Below, one piece after another: positions 9,707 through 23,100 of a stretch of DNA of 64,000 nt (position 1 is the first letter of the stretch; each line of letters begins with the position of its first letter). The notes beneath the pieces are model-generated. The model did no database searches. It was given only the letters and a program-made list of their open reading frames with translations, and had not been told where the DNA came from. This stretch comes from Podarcis raffonei (lineage: Eukaryota; Chordata; Lepidosauria; Squamata; Lacertidae): contig NC_070613.1 of NCBI RefSeq assembly GCF_027172205.1, forward strand, positions 54,410,001-54,474,000, written 5' to 3'. A program made the position numbers and the translations under genes.

Positions 9707-12623
9707 TACTGGGAAATGCTCAACACATGCAAGTGGGACATGACACGTTTTGCAGAAATGAGAAGAGGCAACCCTTACTTACATCACGAAATTTGATGGG
9801 TGCCTAACAGCCCCACAAAGTCTTCTACTGCGCCCACTATTTTGAGCAGCCGTTTCAGTGTTTATCTGCCCACAATTGGCAGATAAACTATGTGTGCCCC
9901 TTAGTCTGGTTTAAATCACAGGCCCTTAGGCTTAGGATGAACCAACTGCAGCAGCTATGAACCTGTGGGGAGGAACGGATTGTTTAGTCTTCTTTCCCAT
10001 CACTGTCGGATTAGCAGCTTCTACCATCATTTCCAACCTGCTTCCATGGGTTTGCAAGCAGATTCAGGCAGCGGAGGTAGGTCCATTAGGGCAAAGGGGA
10101 CAGTGCCCCACAACTTCACTCTGCTCTCACTTTCCTGCTACCTACCTTCTTACTTACAACTTGTCAGTGGCATAGCGTGGGTTGCCTGTGCCCGGGGCCA
10201 TGAATAGGGGGTGGGATGGAGAGAAACGGATGGAGGACACATGCACGTTCAACTGCCTAATGGTGTCCGTATCACTTCCTGGTTTGCATGGAGAAGCCGT
10301 TTTCAATGGAGCCGAGCAACGGAAGCACACAGCTGTATTGAGGCAGCAGCAAGTGTTGAAATTTTGCGCCCCTAACAATTTTGTGTCTGGGACAACTGCC
10401 CCCCACTACACCATGACTCACTGTTGGTTTTATAGAACTTGGCAGCAAGAAGGGTGAGGACAAAATAATAATAAGTTGTCTCAGCCTGTCCTTGGCTCTA
10501 ACACCACCTACTGTTGGGTGCCAACAACCACTGGGTTCTGGGAACATGGTAAGGTAATGCTTGTCTCATTGCAGAGCCAGATCCTAAACACTACAGGCTC
10601 TCCACATTGCTAAAGCAGCCAGAGAGTCAGTTTTAAGCAACCCCATACAGCTAATGGTTCTGTGATGCCACCTTCCCTTAACGTTCTCTAGATCTTTCTC
10701 AACAGGATTGGGCAACACCAAAGTTGCAATCCTTTGCAGCCCCCCGTTTATCCATTGGATAAATCTTCATACTATGGAATTAGAAATCAAGAGAACTGAA
10801 AATTTATTGGGCCTTTTAGAATGTAGTTTCAATGCTTTCAGTTCTTTAGCTAGGAACTTGCTTAAACAATGAATTGAAAAAATGGTGGTTGGGGCATTGT
10901 TGACTCATCTTGAGATGGGGCTTTCTGCTCCTCTCGGTCTTTCCATATTACAGATACGTGTTCCCATTCAGGGCGTCTGATTGGGAGTGGGTTGGATTTT
11001 ACCATCCTTCCAGGACTGAGGTTTTCCCTATTGCTTTTTTCTAATTTTCAGCAAGGACCACACACCAATGCACCTCTTTTAGTTTTTCCATGCTCGTTCC
11101 CATTACGGAAACTCTTGATGCCTATCTACTGAATTTGTAGTGTTCTGCGTTACATAATAATCAGGGAAAGGAAACGCTTCACGTCTCACCTTTTGTTCCA
11201 AAATGCAATTATGCAAGGAGGAAGGCCTTGAAGGTGAACAACGGCAGGTGCCAACAACCTCCCACTTCTAAATGTTCCTCTGCCACATATTTTTCTAGCA
11301 CAGGTAGGCCTCGTAGATACAATGTCACATCAACAGAGTTGTCAGTTATCTGTTGTGGCCTCCGAAAATGCTCCAATAATGTGGGTGTGCTCTGGGTCCG
11401 CCTGATGCAGCCATCTTGCAGTTTTGGCATATGCCCAGATGGGAAATCACCTGGAAATCCCATGTATCCTACCTTGAATTCCATGATGGAAGAAAGGCAG
11501 GATGGAAAAGTAGAAAAATAAATAAATAGGCCCCCAGGGACCACATGAACACACCCAATATGGCCCACAGACACTGGTATCAATACTGCTTATACCATCC
11601 TACCAAATTACTGGGCAGGCATGGGATCTAGTCATAAGATCAGCCCCAGAGCAACATGTATGGATGAGGGCTGAGTAACAGACAGGTGAAGCCTGAAGCT
11701 GCTGCTCTTCAGCCTTGTACAATGTTCTTCAAAGTAACACTGTGCTAAACCTCACCAATTCCAGATATATCGCCATTGCAGATGGTAAGAGTGAGGTGCA
11801 TGTGACAGGCGCCATAGATTAGTACCCCACAAATTGTCCCAACATTTGCAATGAGCTGTAAATAAAATAACAGAATGCAGAGCAATCTTCAGTCACCCTG
11901 TTTTACCATCAGTCCTCCCTGCTGCTGTCAGTATCCAAGAAAAAAACACCTGAGCTATATGAACCATTGGCATGTTCTATCATCTGAATTTGGCAAACTG
12001 TGGTTAACCTTATCTATGGTTTGGTGAAACAGCTTCCATTCATTTCAAACAAGGCTCATGCAGGAGGAATTCCAGCGGATTATGCCCAGTGTTCTTAACT
12101 AACTGGATTCCATATTTAAAATAAAGGAGTTTAAAGGATGGTAAGGGGAAGGGAATGGTGCAGTCTTTTCCTTCTGTTTCTTTCATAGCGAGCTTAATGC
12201 TGAAGTAGCCTAAACATGCTCAAAGCAACAAATATCGCCCCCCCCCCCAATTCATAAAAAGCAATGAAGTTATCAGCACAGTATTGCCTCTTTGGCCTCT
12301 GTCAGGAGGGGAAGTCTATACACAATTCAAACTATACACTGCTGCATGATGGCAGCCTCACATCTAGTGGTTATGATGCACCTTCAGATCGTTCAGCGTT
12401 TAATTAGAGACCTTGCAACATTTGGAGCCCCTTGGGCCATGCCCATTTTCAGAGCCACTCGAGCTCCCTTAACCATCCCTTAACACGGATCCTTCAAGAG
12501 GAGGGATCTAACTCCACAATGCCTTTATGCAAGCTGGTTTTCTTAGTCGTTTCGCCCTGGGCCTTCCCAACAGGCCCAGGCTGGTTTGCCTGCCAAGTCT
12601 TGGCTTCTCTCGCCTTAGGTCAG
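9707..12623. other. DNA 3' of TBX20; holds probable TBX20 3' UTR
   Basis: No coding exon. A repeat-like block at 10165-10410 starts cagtggcatagcgtggg, a common reptile DNA-element terminus. The stretch next to the TBX20 stop should be its 3' UTR. The nearest candidate poly(A) signal on the minus strand is ATTAAA (12399-12404), about 220 nt after the stop, but I cannot fix the true end. Confidence 0.4.
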
Positions 12624-12964
12624 TCATACGAAAGGGGTCATCACCGCAGAGGAGTGGCGCAGTCCCTGGATCGCTGCATAAGGACCCTGCTGAAAGTAGT
12701 GGTGGTACCTGGGCATGTGGAAAGAAGGGAACGTCGGGCCACTGCCCTGCATCGAGCTGGCAATGGCAGAATGGGTTAGAGGCATCCCCAGGCGGCTGTA
12801 TGGGGGCAGGGAGCCTTGGATCGGGTGAGGAATCGGCGTGGCTATGGACGCAGCACCGGAACCAAGAGCGGTCAAGGACTGCGGGTGTTGGAATCCCGGG
12901 AAACTTGATGTCGACGAGACCCAGGAACTGAGGGGCAGGTTGTCAGAAGTGGTGAAAGCTGATC
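12624..12964 (-). CDS. TBX20: TBX20 exon 8 (last coding exon)
   Basis: Acceptor cctttgtttgcag sits just above 12964; stop TGA at 12624-12626. It encodes residues 332-443: [72 protein letters not shown] and the end AVMTPFV. This is the Ser/Pro/Tyr-rich C-terminal regulatory region with activation and repression activity in orthologues. Confidence 0.97.
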
Positions 12965-15900
12965 CTGCAAACAAAGGAAAAGAGTGGAGGTTTGCATAAG
13001 GGCAACTAAATCCAATGTACCAACTGATGCACCATATTTTTCGCCCTCAGGACGCACTTTCCCCCCTCCAAAAATGAAGGGGAAATGTGTGTGCGTCCTA
13101 TGGGGCGAATGCAGGCTTTCGCTGAAGCCTGGAGAGCGAGAGGGGTCGGTGCGCACCGACCCCTCTCACTCTCCAGGCTTCAGGAAGCTATCCGCAAGCC
13201 TTGGGAGCCCGCGGGAGTTCCCGCCGGGCTCCCAAGGCTTGCGGACAGCAGCCTGCAGCCGAAACCTGGGGAGCACAGCGGAGCGCGCCCCAGGCTTTGG
13301 GCAGCTGTCTGCAACCCTGGGGAGCCCAGCACGAAGTCTCGCCGGGCTCCCTAGGCTTGCAGATAGCAGCCTGTTCTGGGGGCTGGGGTCGGGGGAAGCT
13401 CGGGCTTCCCCCGCTCCAGCCCTGCGCCGGGGGGGGGGGACCAATTCCCCCCCTTTATTCCCCCCCAAAAAACCTAGGTGTGCCCTATGGGCCGGTGCAT
13501 CCTATGGGGCGAAAAATACGGTAAGTATTGGGGCTGCCATAGTAAGACCACATGAGGTTAGGGGGCATACTCAACCAGAGCCAGGGCCTTTTCAGCACTG
13601 GCTCCGGCCTGGTGGAACGCTCTGCCTCATGAGACCAGGGCCCTGCAGGATCTGATTTCTTTCCGCAGGGCCTGCAAGACAGAGTTGTTCCGCACGGCCT
13701 TTGGCTTGGAATCAGCCTGATCCCCTCCCCCTCTTTCATTTTCCTTCTGTGATGGAACTCCTACTTGGGGACTTCCCTGGCTTTTTTCTGGCCCATGTAG
13801 GACCAGTCTGGAAAGTTAGCCTTGGTGAAGACTTGACGTTACCATCCCCAAAAAAGTTTTTGATTTGAGTTTCCATTGAAATGAGGCCGTATTTTAATAT
13901 TTTAATGTTTTAATGTTGTATTTTAATCTTGTTTTTAAGTTGTATTTCAATCAATTTGTTTTTATATTGGGTGTTAGCCACCCTGAGCCCGGTCTTGGCT
14001 GGGGAGGGCGGGGTATAAATAAAATTTATTATTATTATTATTTATTATTATTATTATCAAAAGGGGTCACTGCCACATGCACAGCAGGCACAGCTGATTT
14101 TCTTCAAGGGGCCGGTTATTTATCATTTTATTTATTTATCTTGGATCATTTAAAAATAATTGATAAATAAAAGGAGAGGGCACGCAGATTCCAAGCATTG
14201 TGCATAATCAGATTCACAATGATATAGGAATCGCATGGAAGAAGGGGTACCTCCTCTTTCCAAATTGTGGGCTCGTTTGAAAGTACCAAAGGTTCTGATC
14301 TTGAACCTCTGCTCTTCAAGATCAGATGTTCTCCTACCTCTGCTTTGGGCTGCTTGGTTCTCGTCTCCCAGAACTTCATCCTCTGCGCCGTAGGTTCTGA
14401 TGGGGGATCGTGCATAGGAATGCTTTTGAATAAGGCTTTCTACGCTTTCTCTGCGAAAGACAACATTCCACGTTAGCAACAGACTGAAAGCCATCTATGC
14501 ACTTCTTTAATAGCTCCCTCTACTCCTAGTATGGGCCAGCCCAGTCAAGAGGCATGGTGAGGCCACTGCCTCAGGTGTCAGGATGCGCAAGGACAGCAAA
14601 TTCAGACTTAGATCTTTATCCCCTCATCTTGTTCATGATGTAAATCTTCACTTCACGTTCCCCTGGTGGGAAAGCGGGGCATTTTGTGGTTTACCTCAGG
14701 TGTCAAAATGTCTTGGGCAAGCCGTTTGATGGACATACAATGGAAGCATGTGCTTGGATTCTTTTGAACTGGCAGCCCTTTCAGATATTCCCGTAAAAAA
14801 CACCAGGAACCTTGACTGAGGTAAGGCAGGCTGAAAACTGACTTCATGGGATACCCAGTAAAATAGAATACCCCATAGACTAGAACAGAGTTGCAAGAGC
14901 CCCAGTTATGATGGGGGAATAGAGAGGATCTTAAAGGGCATGTTAAAGGTAAAGGGACCCCTGACCATTAGGTCCAGTCGTGACCGTCTCTGGGGTTGCA
15001 GCGCTCATCTCGCTTTATTGGCCGAGGGAGCCGGCGTACAGCTTCTGGGTCATGTGGCCAGCATGACTAAGCCACTTCTGGCGAACCAGAGCAGCACACG
15101 GAAACACCGTTTACCTTCCCGCCGGACCGGTACCTATTTATCTACTTGCGCTTTGACGTGCTTTCGAACTGCTAGGTTGGCAGGAGCTGGGACCAAGCAA
15201 CGGGAGCTCACCCCGTCGTGGGGATTCGAACCGCCAACCTTCTGATCGGCAAGCCCTAGGCTCTGTGGTTTAACCCACAGCGCCACCCGCGTCCCAAAAG
15301 ACACATTGCAGCCAGGCAAAAGCAGTTTGTGGAGTATGGTCAGGAAGAGATATGCAAAAAGCATAACCAGGGCAGAGTCCCAGGGGCCACATAAAGAAGT
15401 CTGAAGGGCCACATTCAGTGCCACCCCCAGACCTGAGGTTCCCTACCCTTGCACTAGCACATAATTGTGTAAATTCTCCCTGGCTGTGAGCCAGATTATT
15501 TCCAGAGCTGCCAAAGCATCACAAGCCAGATGGCACAGAATTCAAGCCAACTCAGCAATGACTACCACTCACTGTAGATTTTACAGGCAGAAGATTATGA
15601 TAGAGGATGGTATTTATTTTTGACCCCACTGTGCTGGGGTCACTGCAGTTTGGGTCGCTTTGAGCCAGTCTGCCTCAGATTCTCATGGGACAGGTTTTTG
15701 TAATGTTCTGATTAAACTCATGCAGCAGGGCAGAGAAGCAATTTGCTTCTTTTTCTGTGTGTTCGCTATGGGTACAGAATTCACCCAAAGTTTCATTTCA
15801 TTTCTTCAAATACTTAACAAGAAACATCACATAGATTTAAGCTGCACTGCTAGAAAGCTCAGTAGTAATAGTAAGAAGAAGAACCGATTTAATGAACAAA

Positions 15901-17129
15901 GCCATTTTATCTATCAGGATTCCCCAAAGGCCAATCTGACCTGATGCACTTCAAATCAGCTGCCTATCCCTGCTCCCATAGACAATCCAGTTAATTGAAG
16001 CCATTTAAACCTAGCCTTTGGCAGAGATCCCTGCTGAACCCGCGTTTGGTAACTCAGGCTAACTAAAAATGCATTGCCTTTCAGCAAAGCCTACTACATT
16101 TAAAAATAAAATAAAATGGGGAGGACAGTTTACCAAACAGTGCAATAAATCCATCCCAGTGATCCCACATCCTTACTAAAGAACCAAGAATATTTTGTCC
16201 TTGGAATATCACTGGTCTCATTACATATACAAGCCTCTTGCAGGAGAGGGGAAATGAGAGTAAAGAGTGAAAGGGGGAGAGGGAGGGGAATCTTATTGAA
16301 GCAATTTACTTGCGGGGACTGGAAGTGGACAGAAAGCAATGGCAGTTGCTACTGAGAGGAGGCTATAATTGAATTATTGCCTTTTAAGTGATTGAAGACA
16401 GTGGCCATCCAGCGTTATCTCCCAGAAGATCTTACAAGGGAGAGAAAGAGGCTGCATTGGTTACATTATGGATCTGAATGCCCCCTTTCCCCCTGATTCT
16501 AGCAAAAGGAGAAATGCAAAAAAAAAAAAAAAACCATTTCATGTTATTACAAAGGCCATGGAGTCGATGAGCAAGGCTCTGCAGGCTTTGGTTCAATACA
16601 CTCCCTTGAAGTAAATATTCCATTGTGTTAACATTTAGTTACTTTTTCAGCTACTGGTTTTGATGGTGGGGGTGCTCTAAGGAGGGGGTAGAAGGTGGGG
16701 TTTTGGTCCCACGCATCTGTCAAGCTGGATTACCAGCAAAAATCCTTCCTATACTCCTCTCTTGCCTGCAAATTGGCATGTCAGGGGCCAGTGGGCAATA
16801 CTCAAGGGACTAGAGCGTCTCCACCCCCATCGTTCAGCCCGGACACTGAGATCCAGCGCTGAGGGCCTTCTTGCGGTTCCCTCATTGCGAGAAGTGAGGC
16901 TACAGGGAACCAGACAGAGGGCCTTCTCGGTAGTGGCACCCGCCCTGTGGAACGCCCTCCCATCAGATGTCAAAGAGATAAATAATTACCTGACATTCAG
17001 AAGACATCTTAAGGCAGCCCTGTTCAGGGAAGTTTTTAATATGTAACGCTGTACTGTTTTTAACACTGATTGGGAGCCGCCCAGAGTGGCTGGGGAAACT
17101 CAGCCAGATGGGCGGGGTATAAATAATAA

Positions 17130-17168
<39 letters not shown>

Positions 17169-20100
17169 GACTCATCCCCAATGTCTCCTGTTCCTGACCT
17201 CTAACGCAGTGCAGTTTGCCAAGCATGCGCCTACCCAACCTCCATTCATTTCTGTCAAGCATGGGCAAGAACCCTGCGGCATTAATGGAGATCACTGCCA
17301 GGAAGCGCTCATCAGCTCCACCTCGGTTTGTAAGGCAAGATCACCTGAGGCAACTTGAGACTTGCGTCTGTGGCTCCAGCCCCTGAGCTTGAGGTGCTGT
17401 GAACATCTGCACAGAGGTAACTGTAGAAGCAAGCCTCTCTGTTTTTATTTTTTATGTTATAGTGGTACCTTGGTTCTCGAAAGGCTTAGTTGTCGAACAA
17501 ATCGGCTCCCGAATGCCACTAACCCAGAAGTGTTCCGGTTTGCGAACGTTTTTTGGAAGCCAAACATCTGACGCAGCTTCTGCTGGAGTGCAGGAAGGTC
17601 CTGCAGCCAATTAGAAGCCACACCTTGGTTTTCAAACAGTTTGGGGAGTTGAACGGACTCCCGGAACGGGTTAAGTTTGAGAACAAAGGTACCATTGTAC
17701 TTGGATGACAAACCTAAGTTGAAGCCTGTAAACTGTTGGACTTCAGCTCCTTCCATCCCTGATTACTGGGCCAGGTGGGTTGGGGATGGCAGGAGTTGGA
17801 GTCAAACAACATCTGGGAAGATAGCAGGTTCCCCATCCCTGTTGCATACACATGAATACGGTAATTGCTCTCCTATAGAGTTCAGCAATGGCCATGCACG
17901 ATTTAGCACAAATGTGAGAAAACCTGGGGGTCACAGGCTGAAATCATAAAAATCTATGCATTGTTGCTTTCCAAATGTTCTTCAAATACAAACACATAAT
18001 TCCTACATGCAGTTGAAACATGCACACCCACTAGGGAAGTACTTTGATGGTCCCAAACAAATATAAGCTAAGAAATGGGGAGCAGGCGGGTACTGGATCC
18101 AGCTCTCTTCACAAACAGCTGATCAGCACCATGACTGACCCTACCTGTGAACAGAAGCTTTGTCACCCAATTTAGTGATGCAAAGATTCCTCTCATTTAT
18201 GTCTCAACAAGTTCTTAGGCTGCAAGATCACCTTGTACTGTACACCGCCACCTTGCGATGGTGTTTTTCATAAGCAGATGCAGATAATTTTATAAATTAC
18301 CAGCAGGCAGATCAATATATTTCCTATTACAATTCTACCCCATAAAAATACGTCAATGGCAATTTGAGGCAGAAATTCAATCTAGGGTGTTTTTAGACTG
18401 CACAACTGCACATTTTTCAAAAATGATACATATCGAGCCAGTCAGTTTGTGAATAATTATATAATTCTACTTTAATTTTAGAAAAGCTTTGGGCATGTTT
18501 ATAAGTCAGATATACATTGCCTCTGATGCTTAATCCCATTTTTCTCTGAAGATAAACTTTGACAACACCATCCATTAAAAGCAATCCTAAAGAACAGTCA
18601 CAAATGCTACAGATATTTTTCTTCCATGATTGATAGAAGCCATAGCTTCCAATCAAGAGCTCTGAATAAACACACACATGAGCACATATTTATGTCCCAG
18701 CACTAGACTTCCCCATTCACTTCAATGGATGGGACAGCTCTAAGCACACATGGAGCTCCTCGTCTTTTGACGTGAATGGAGAACCATTTGTAGGCACAAA
18801 TCTGGTGCACAAAATTCATGGCTTAGGACCTCTAGATCACTCTCTAACAACACTCTTGGTTTTGTGCCCTCTCTGCACAATAATCACCACCACCCACTCA
18901 ATAAAATGGGCTGCAAACAGGAAAGGTTTAAATACAGGTGAATGGGCTCCTAAAAGCCTCAACAACTCTTTGCTTGTTTATATTAGACAGGCCAGTCTTG
19001 TAATTATATTATATTAGGGATGAGGAGAATTTTGTTCATTCCACATCTTTAAGCAAACCAAACAGATTCACACATTCTGGACAAATACACAATTTGGAAT
19101 GCAGTTATCCCTTCATCTTCCTACTTTTCCTAATTTTGAGGCTCAGAAAAGCACCAACAATCTGTATTTGGGGTTTAAATGCATACGAAATGCATGCTTT
19201 GGGAGACAACGTGCACAAAAATGCATCTCAGATGAAAAAATTATGTTCAAGAATAATGCAAATGTTTGGTTTTTAATTTACAGATTGATGTGGAAATAGG
19301 ACAGAGCAGATTTATTAATAAGAACACAGGAATACTCCACATAAAACTGACAGGGCCTGGAAATACGTCATACATCAATTGTGACCAAAACAAATTAACC
19401 CACAAATCAGGGCTGGAAAACACAGGTCAATACAAAAAAAAAAGTGGACTCCAACAGGCCAACAGCAAGGTCAGCTGGGCTCTCCATAAAAAAGCGAGTT
19501 AACAAAGAGCAGCAATTCCAGGAAAGGGCTCAAGCAAAAGCAACCCAACAGGTAGGCCCAAAATATAAGATAGCACCGCTCTTTGAGCAGATGAGACCAG
19601 TTGTGGGTCCAATGGTGAAGAAGGCACTTTCTGCATGTGCTGTCTGTAGAGGGAAGTAAGGGGCAGATGGGGCTCGTCAACCTGGAAAAGTAGAAAAAAA
19701 CACTCTGATCCTAAACTTCTGCTGCCTTGTGGTTTATCTTCAGAAGAAAAAGCTAAGCAACAAACCCTACACAAAACCAGAGTGAAGTCCCTAAGACGGT
19801 TGGGTGTCGCCTTGTACGCCTCCTTCTGGCAACTCCTGCAGGCAAACTGGTTCCAAATTTATTACCGTATGTTCCGGCATATAAGACGACTTTTTAACCC
19901 AGGAAAATCACCCCAAAGGTCCGGGGTCGCCTTATACACTGGGTATACGTGGAGCCACCTGTGGTGAGCAGAGGTGCCCCTTCTGCCATTGCTCCTCCTC
20001 CCTCCCCACAGAAGGGGGCGCAGCCTCTTGTGACACAGCGCGTGGCCCCTCCTCTTCCGTACAGGCACAGCGCGTGTTCGTTGGCCGCCGCTCTCTCCTC

Positions 20101-23100
20101 ACTGCAGAAAGTCCTTCCAAGCGCGGCACTCCCCCCGCCCACCCGCCTACTGCTGCCGTCATTGTGGGAGCTGGATCCGGCCTCCGCCATGGCCGCGCGG
20201 GCTTCGCTCGGCTCGCGGGCGCCATGAAGAGCCTGCAGTGGCGAGGTGGTGCGCGGCTTTGGCTGGGGCTCCAGGGAGCTGGGCATCCCCACAGGTGAGG
20301 GCAGCAGAGGGCGAGGCGGCCGCTCGCAGCCTTTTCCCGGAGGGAGGGAGGGAGGGAGCCAGGCTGGGCCTCCCTCCCTCCTGGTGGCGGGTTTTGGTTT
20401 TGTTCCACCCACCAAACGCCTCACCTCGGGCTGCTGCTGCTGCTGCGACGGCAGAGGCAGTGGAGGGGTGCACACTCTGCCCCTGGCGGTGCTTGGCGGT
20501 CGGCCAGACTCTATAATTTAACATCAAAAGTTGGGGGGTTGTCTTATACGCCCAGTCGCCTAATACGCCAGAACAACTTACTGCGTTCCATCATACCTCT
20601 CCTCCCTTTCGACTGTTGCCCATAGACTGGCCTTCACCAAAGCGAGGTTTAACGTTTTTCCCTCCAATGTCCTGAGACATAGATTCTCAAAGGGCCAAGC
20701 CCCCGCCGTGTGCGAATGTGATAAGGTGACGCCGGAGTCGCTCCAGCACATTATGTTCATCTGCCCCTTGTTCAATGTGCCACGGGCACATTTGTTGGGA
20801 TCAATCATTCAGAAACTAGAGGGTACCCCACCAAAATTCCACCTTGCCCAAATCTTGCAGGACAAGGATACCCACACGACCCTGAAGGTGGCTAGATTCC
20901 TGGTCGCTGTCCTTTCCCAAAAGCGACGACAAGGAGCACTACAAGCTAATTAAGGCGTAGTATGCCTTTCCATCTTATAGTGTTTTATTGTTATAGTGGT
21001 GTTTTAGCGACTGTTTTTTTTTGTTTGTTTGTTTTGTTTTCCCCTACGGCACAAGCTGTCACTTATGTGTTGTTTTTACCTGTATGGGCCTATGGCCGTA
21101 ATAAATGAAATGAAATGAAATGAAATGAAATACGCCAGAACATATGGTACTCTGCTTTCCTTTCCTTTGGACCACATCAGCGAGGCTGAGAGGGGGGTCT
21201 TGTCATCTGGGCAGCCCAGGACGTCCATGCACACTGCCCAGGCTTGCGCCCTGGTGCTGCTAATGACTTCACCTCCGGAGGCACACTCTATTGTCTCCTG
21301 AGACAGGCAGGTGCCAACAACTACCATTCTTGTTTGTACAACCATATGTGTTTAGTCTCTTGACTCCAACCTACTGGGAGAGGCAACTGGGCTGCACTGG
21401 GAACAGAAGTGGTTTTAGGGTAGCAGGACTGGTTCAGCCGCACTGCAGGGGGCACCACAGCAGTGCTGTGGAACAGAGAACAAGAAGCAGGGAAGCGCCA
21501 GATGTTAGCGTAGGCGCAGGGCACCGCTGAAATTTGAGGGCCCAAAGTCTGCCACTGCTGGGAAGGGAAGGCAGGGGCTGATCCCCAAGAGTCACAGACT
21601 TCTCCCCATGCCATAGACTGGCCACCCATGCAGTAAGAAGTCACCCACTCATCATTTCTCCTCTTTTGTTTTCACGTGATTGCCGGTGAATAGAATATTA
21701 ATGAGAGAGAACAAATAATAAAAGCTCACGAATCAAATTTGCTTCTCCATTCAACGCCCGACAAAAGGAAAGCACCAAAGCGGATGTGGAGTGCATGGCT
21801 TGGCAGTCACCAGCGTGAAGGACTTCTTTAGTTCTAAATTTCAAAAGGTTTTCGTTTCATGCAGTTGCCTCTTTGCACATTTGGAAGAATGCCCAGATTG
21901 CAAACAACAACAACAACAACCACCAGAGGTGAGTCATCGAAATGGGTTCCAAAGGAGGCATAAAAATAAATTCACCAGGCACCTCAATGCAGAAGAAGGG
22001 AAAGGGTGACTAAAAGGCAGAAGACAAAAGCAAACGGTACCATCCTCTTCCTCACACACACGTGCACAACAGCCATATCCGGCTTCAGTATGTGTGCAGC
22101 TATCAGAATCACATGATCACAACATGGTATGATGGCTGTCCTACTTGTGATGGGAGCCTAGCTGGGAGAACAATGGCTGAGTGAGCAACATCCACTCAGA
22201 TGGCCTCGCCCATGTGCTTCTGTGTAGACATGCAAACTATGCTTAAGGGGGCAGTGACAGTGAACCCTCTGGCTCTGAATACAACAGAATACCGATAGGA
22301 ATCCATTTGCAGAGAACTGGGCCCGCAGAAATGCTACCTAGCACTGAGTAGGCAGGCTGGTATTGGGCTAAGGCTCAACCTGCCTGGAAACCATTCTGTA
22401 TGAGTTTGCCCTTAAGCCTCAACAAGGATCTCAGCAGTGCATAGCTGTCAACCGTCCCTTATTTGGTGGGAAAGTCCCTTATCCCAGCGCCGTGTCCCGC
22501 TGCTGTCCCGGATTGATGATGTCCCGTAAATTTCCCGGGTTTCAAAAGAAGCAGCTCCTCTCCCTCCCTCCCTGCCAGCCAGGGAGGAGGGAGGCTCCAA
22601 CTGTGTTGCTTGGCTGCGTTGCTCACCCAATAAGGAGTTTAAGAACAACTGGGGGGTGGAGCTTGCATGCCTTGTGCCGATCAAATCGGCCACGTTGCCT
22701 GGGGACTCGCCTTTGCTCAGCGCTTCCCAGCGGAGAGGTGACGGTGGTTTTCCTTGCTGCATCCCCTTTGCCGGGTTGCTGCGCTGTGGGAACCACTGCT
22801 TGAGGCTTCGTTTGGCTGCTGGCTGGGCTTTCTGCCTTTGGCTGGGAGGGGCTCAGAAGTTGAACATAGCTGTGCTCTGAAAATCCCTTATTTTGGCTGC
22901 TGATCCCTTATTTTCGAGGCTGCTTATTTCAAGGTCCCTTATTTTCAAATCTGTAAGTTGACAGCTATGCAGCAGTGGAGGGAAAGCACTCTGTCTATGC
23001 TCAGATGCTTTCTTAGATAAAGCCCTGCCATCGAAAACAGGCTGAGCTCACAGATTCCGCAGTTGAGCCCTGGCTCAAATTAAGTCCTGGCAGAGACCGT

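Noticed and set aside
12984-13655. 223-codon plus-strand frame
   Set aside because: It crosses a DNA element boundary and a LINE and is low-complexity GC-rich sequence; not a gene.
19894-20527. Several overlapping long frames on both strands
   Set aside because: They lie in the GC-rich interior of a mariner-like element, where stop codons are rare. No domain or motif, and frames are open on both strands.
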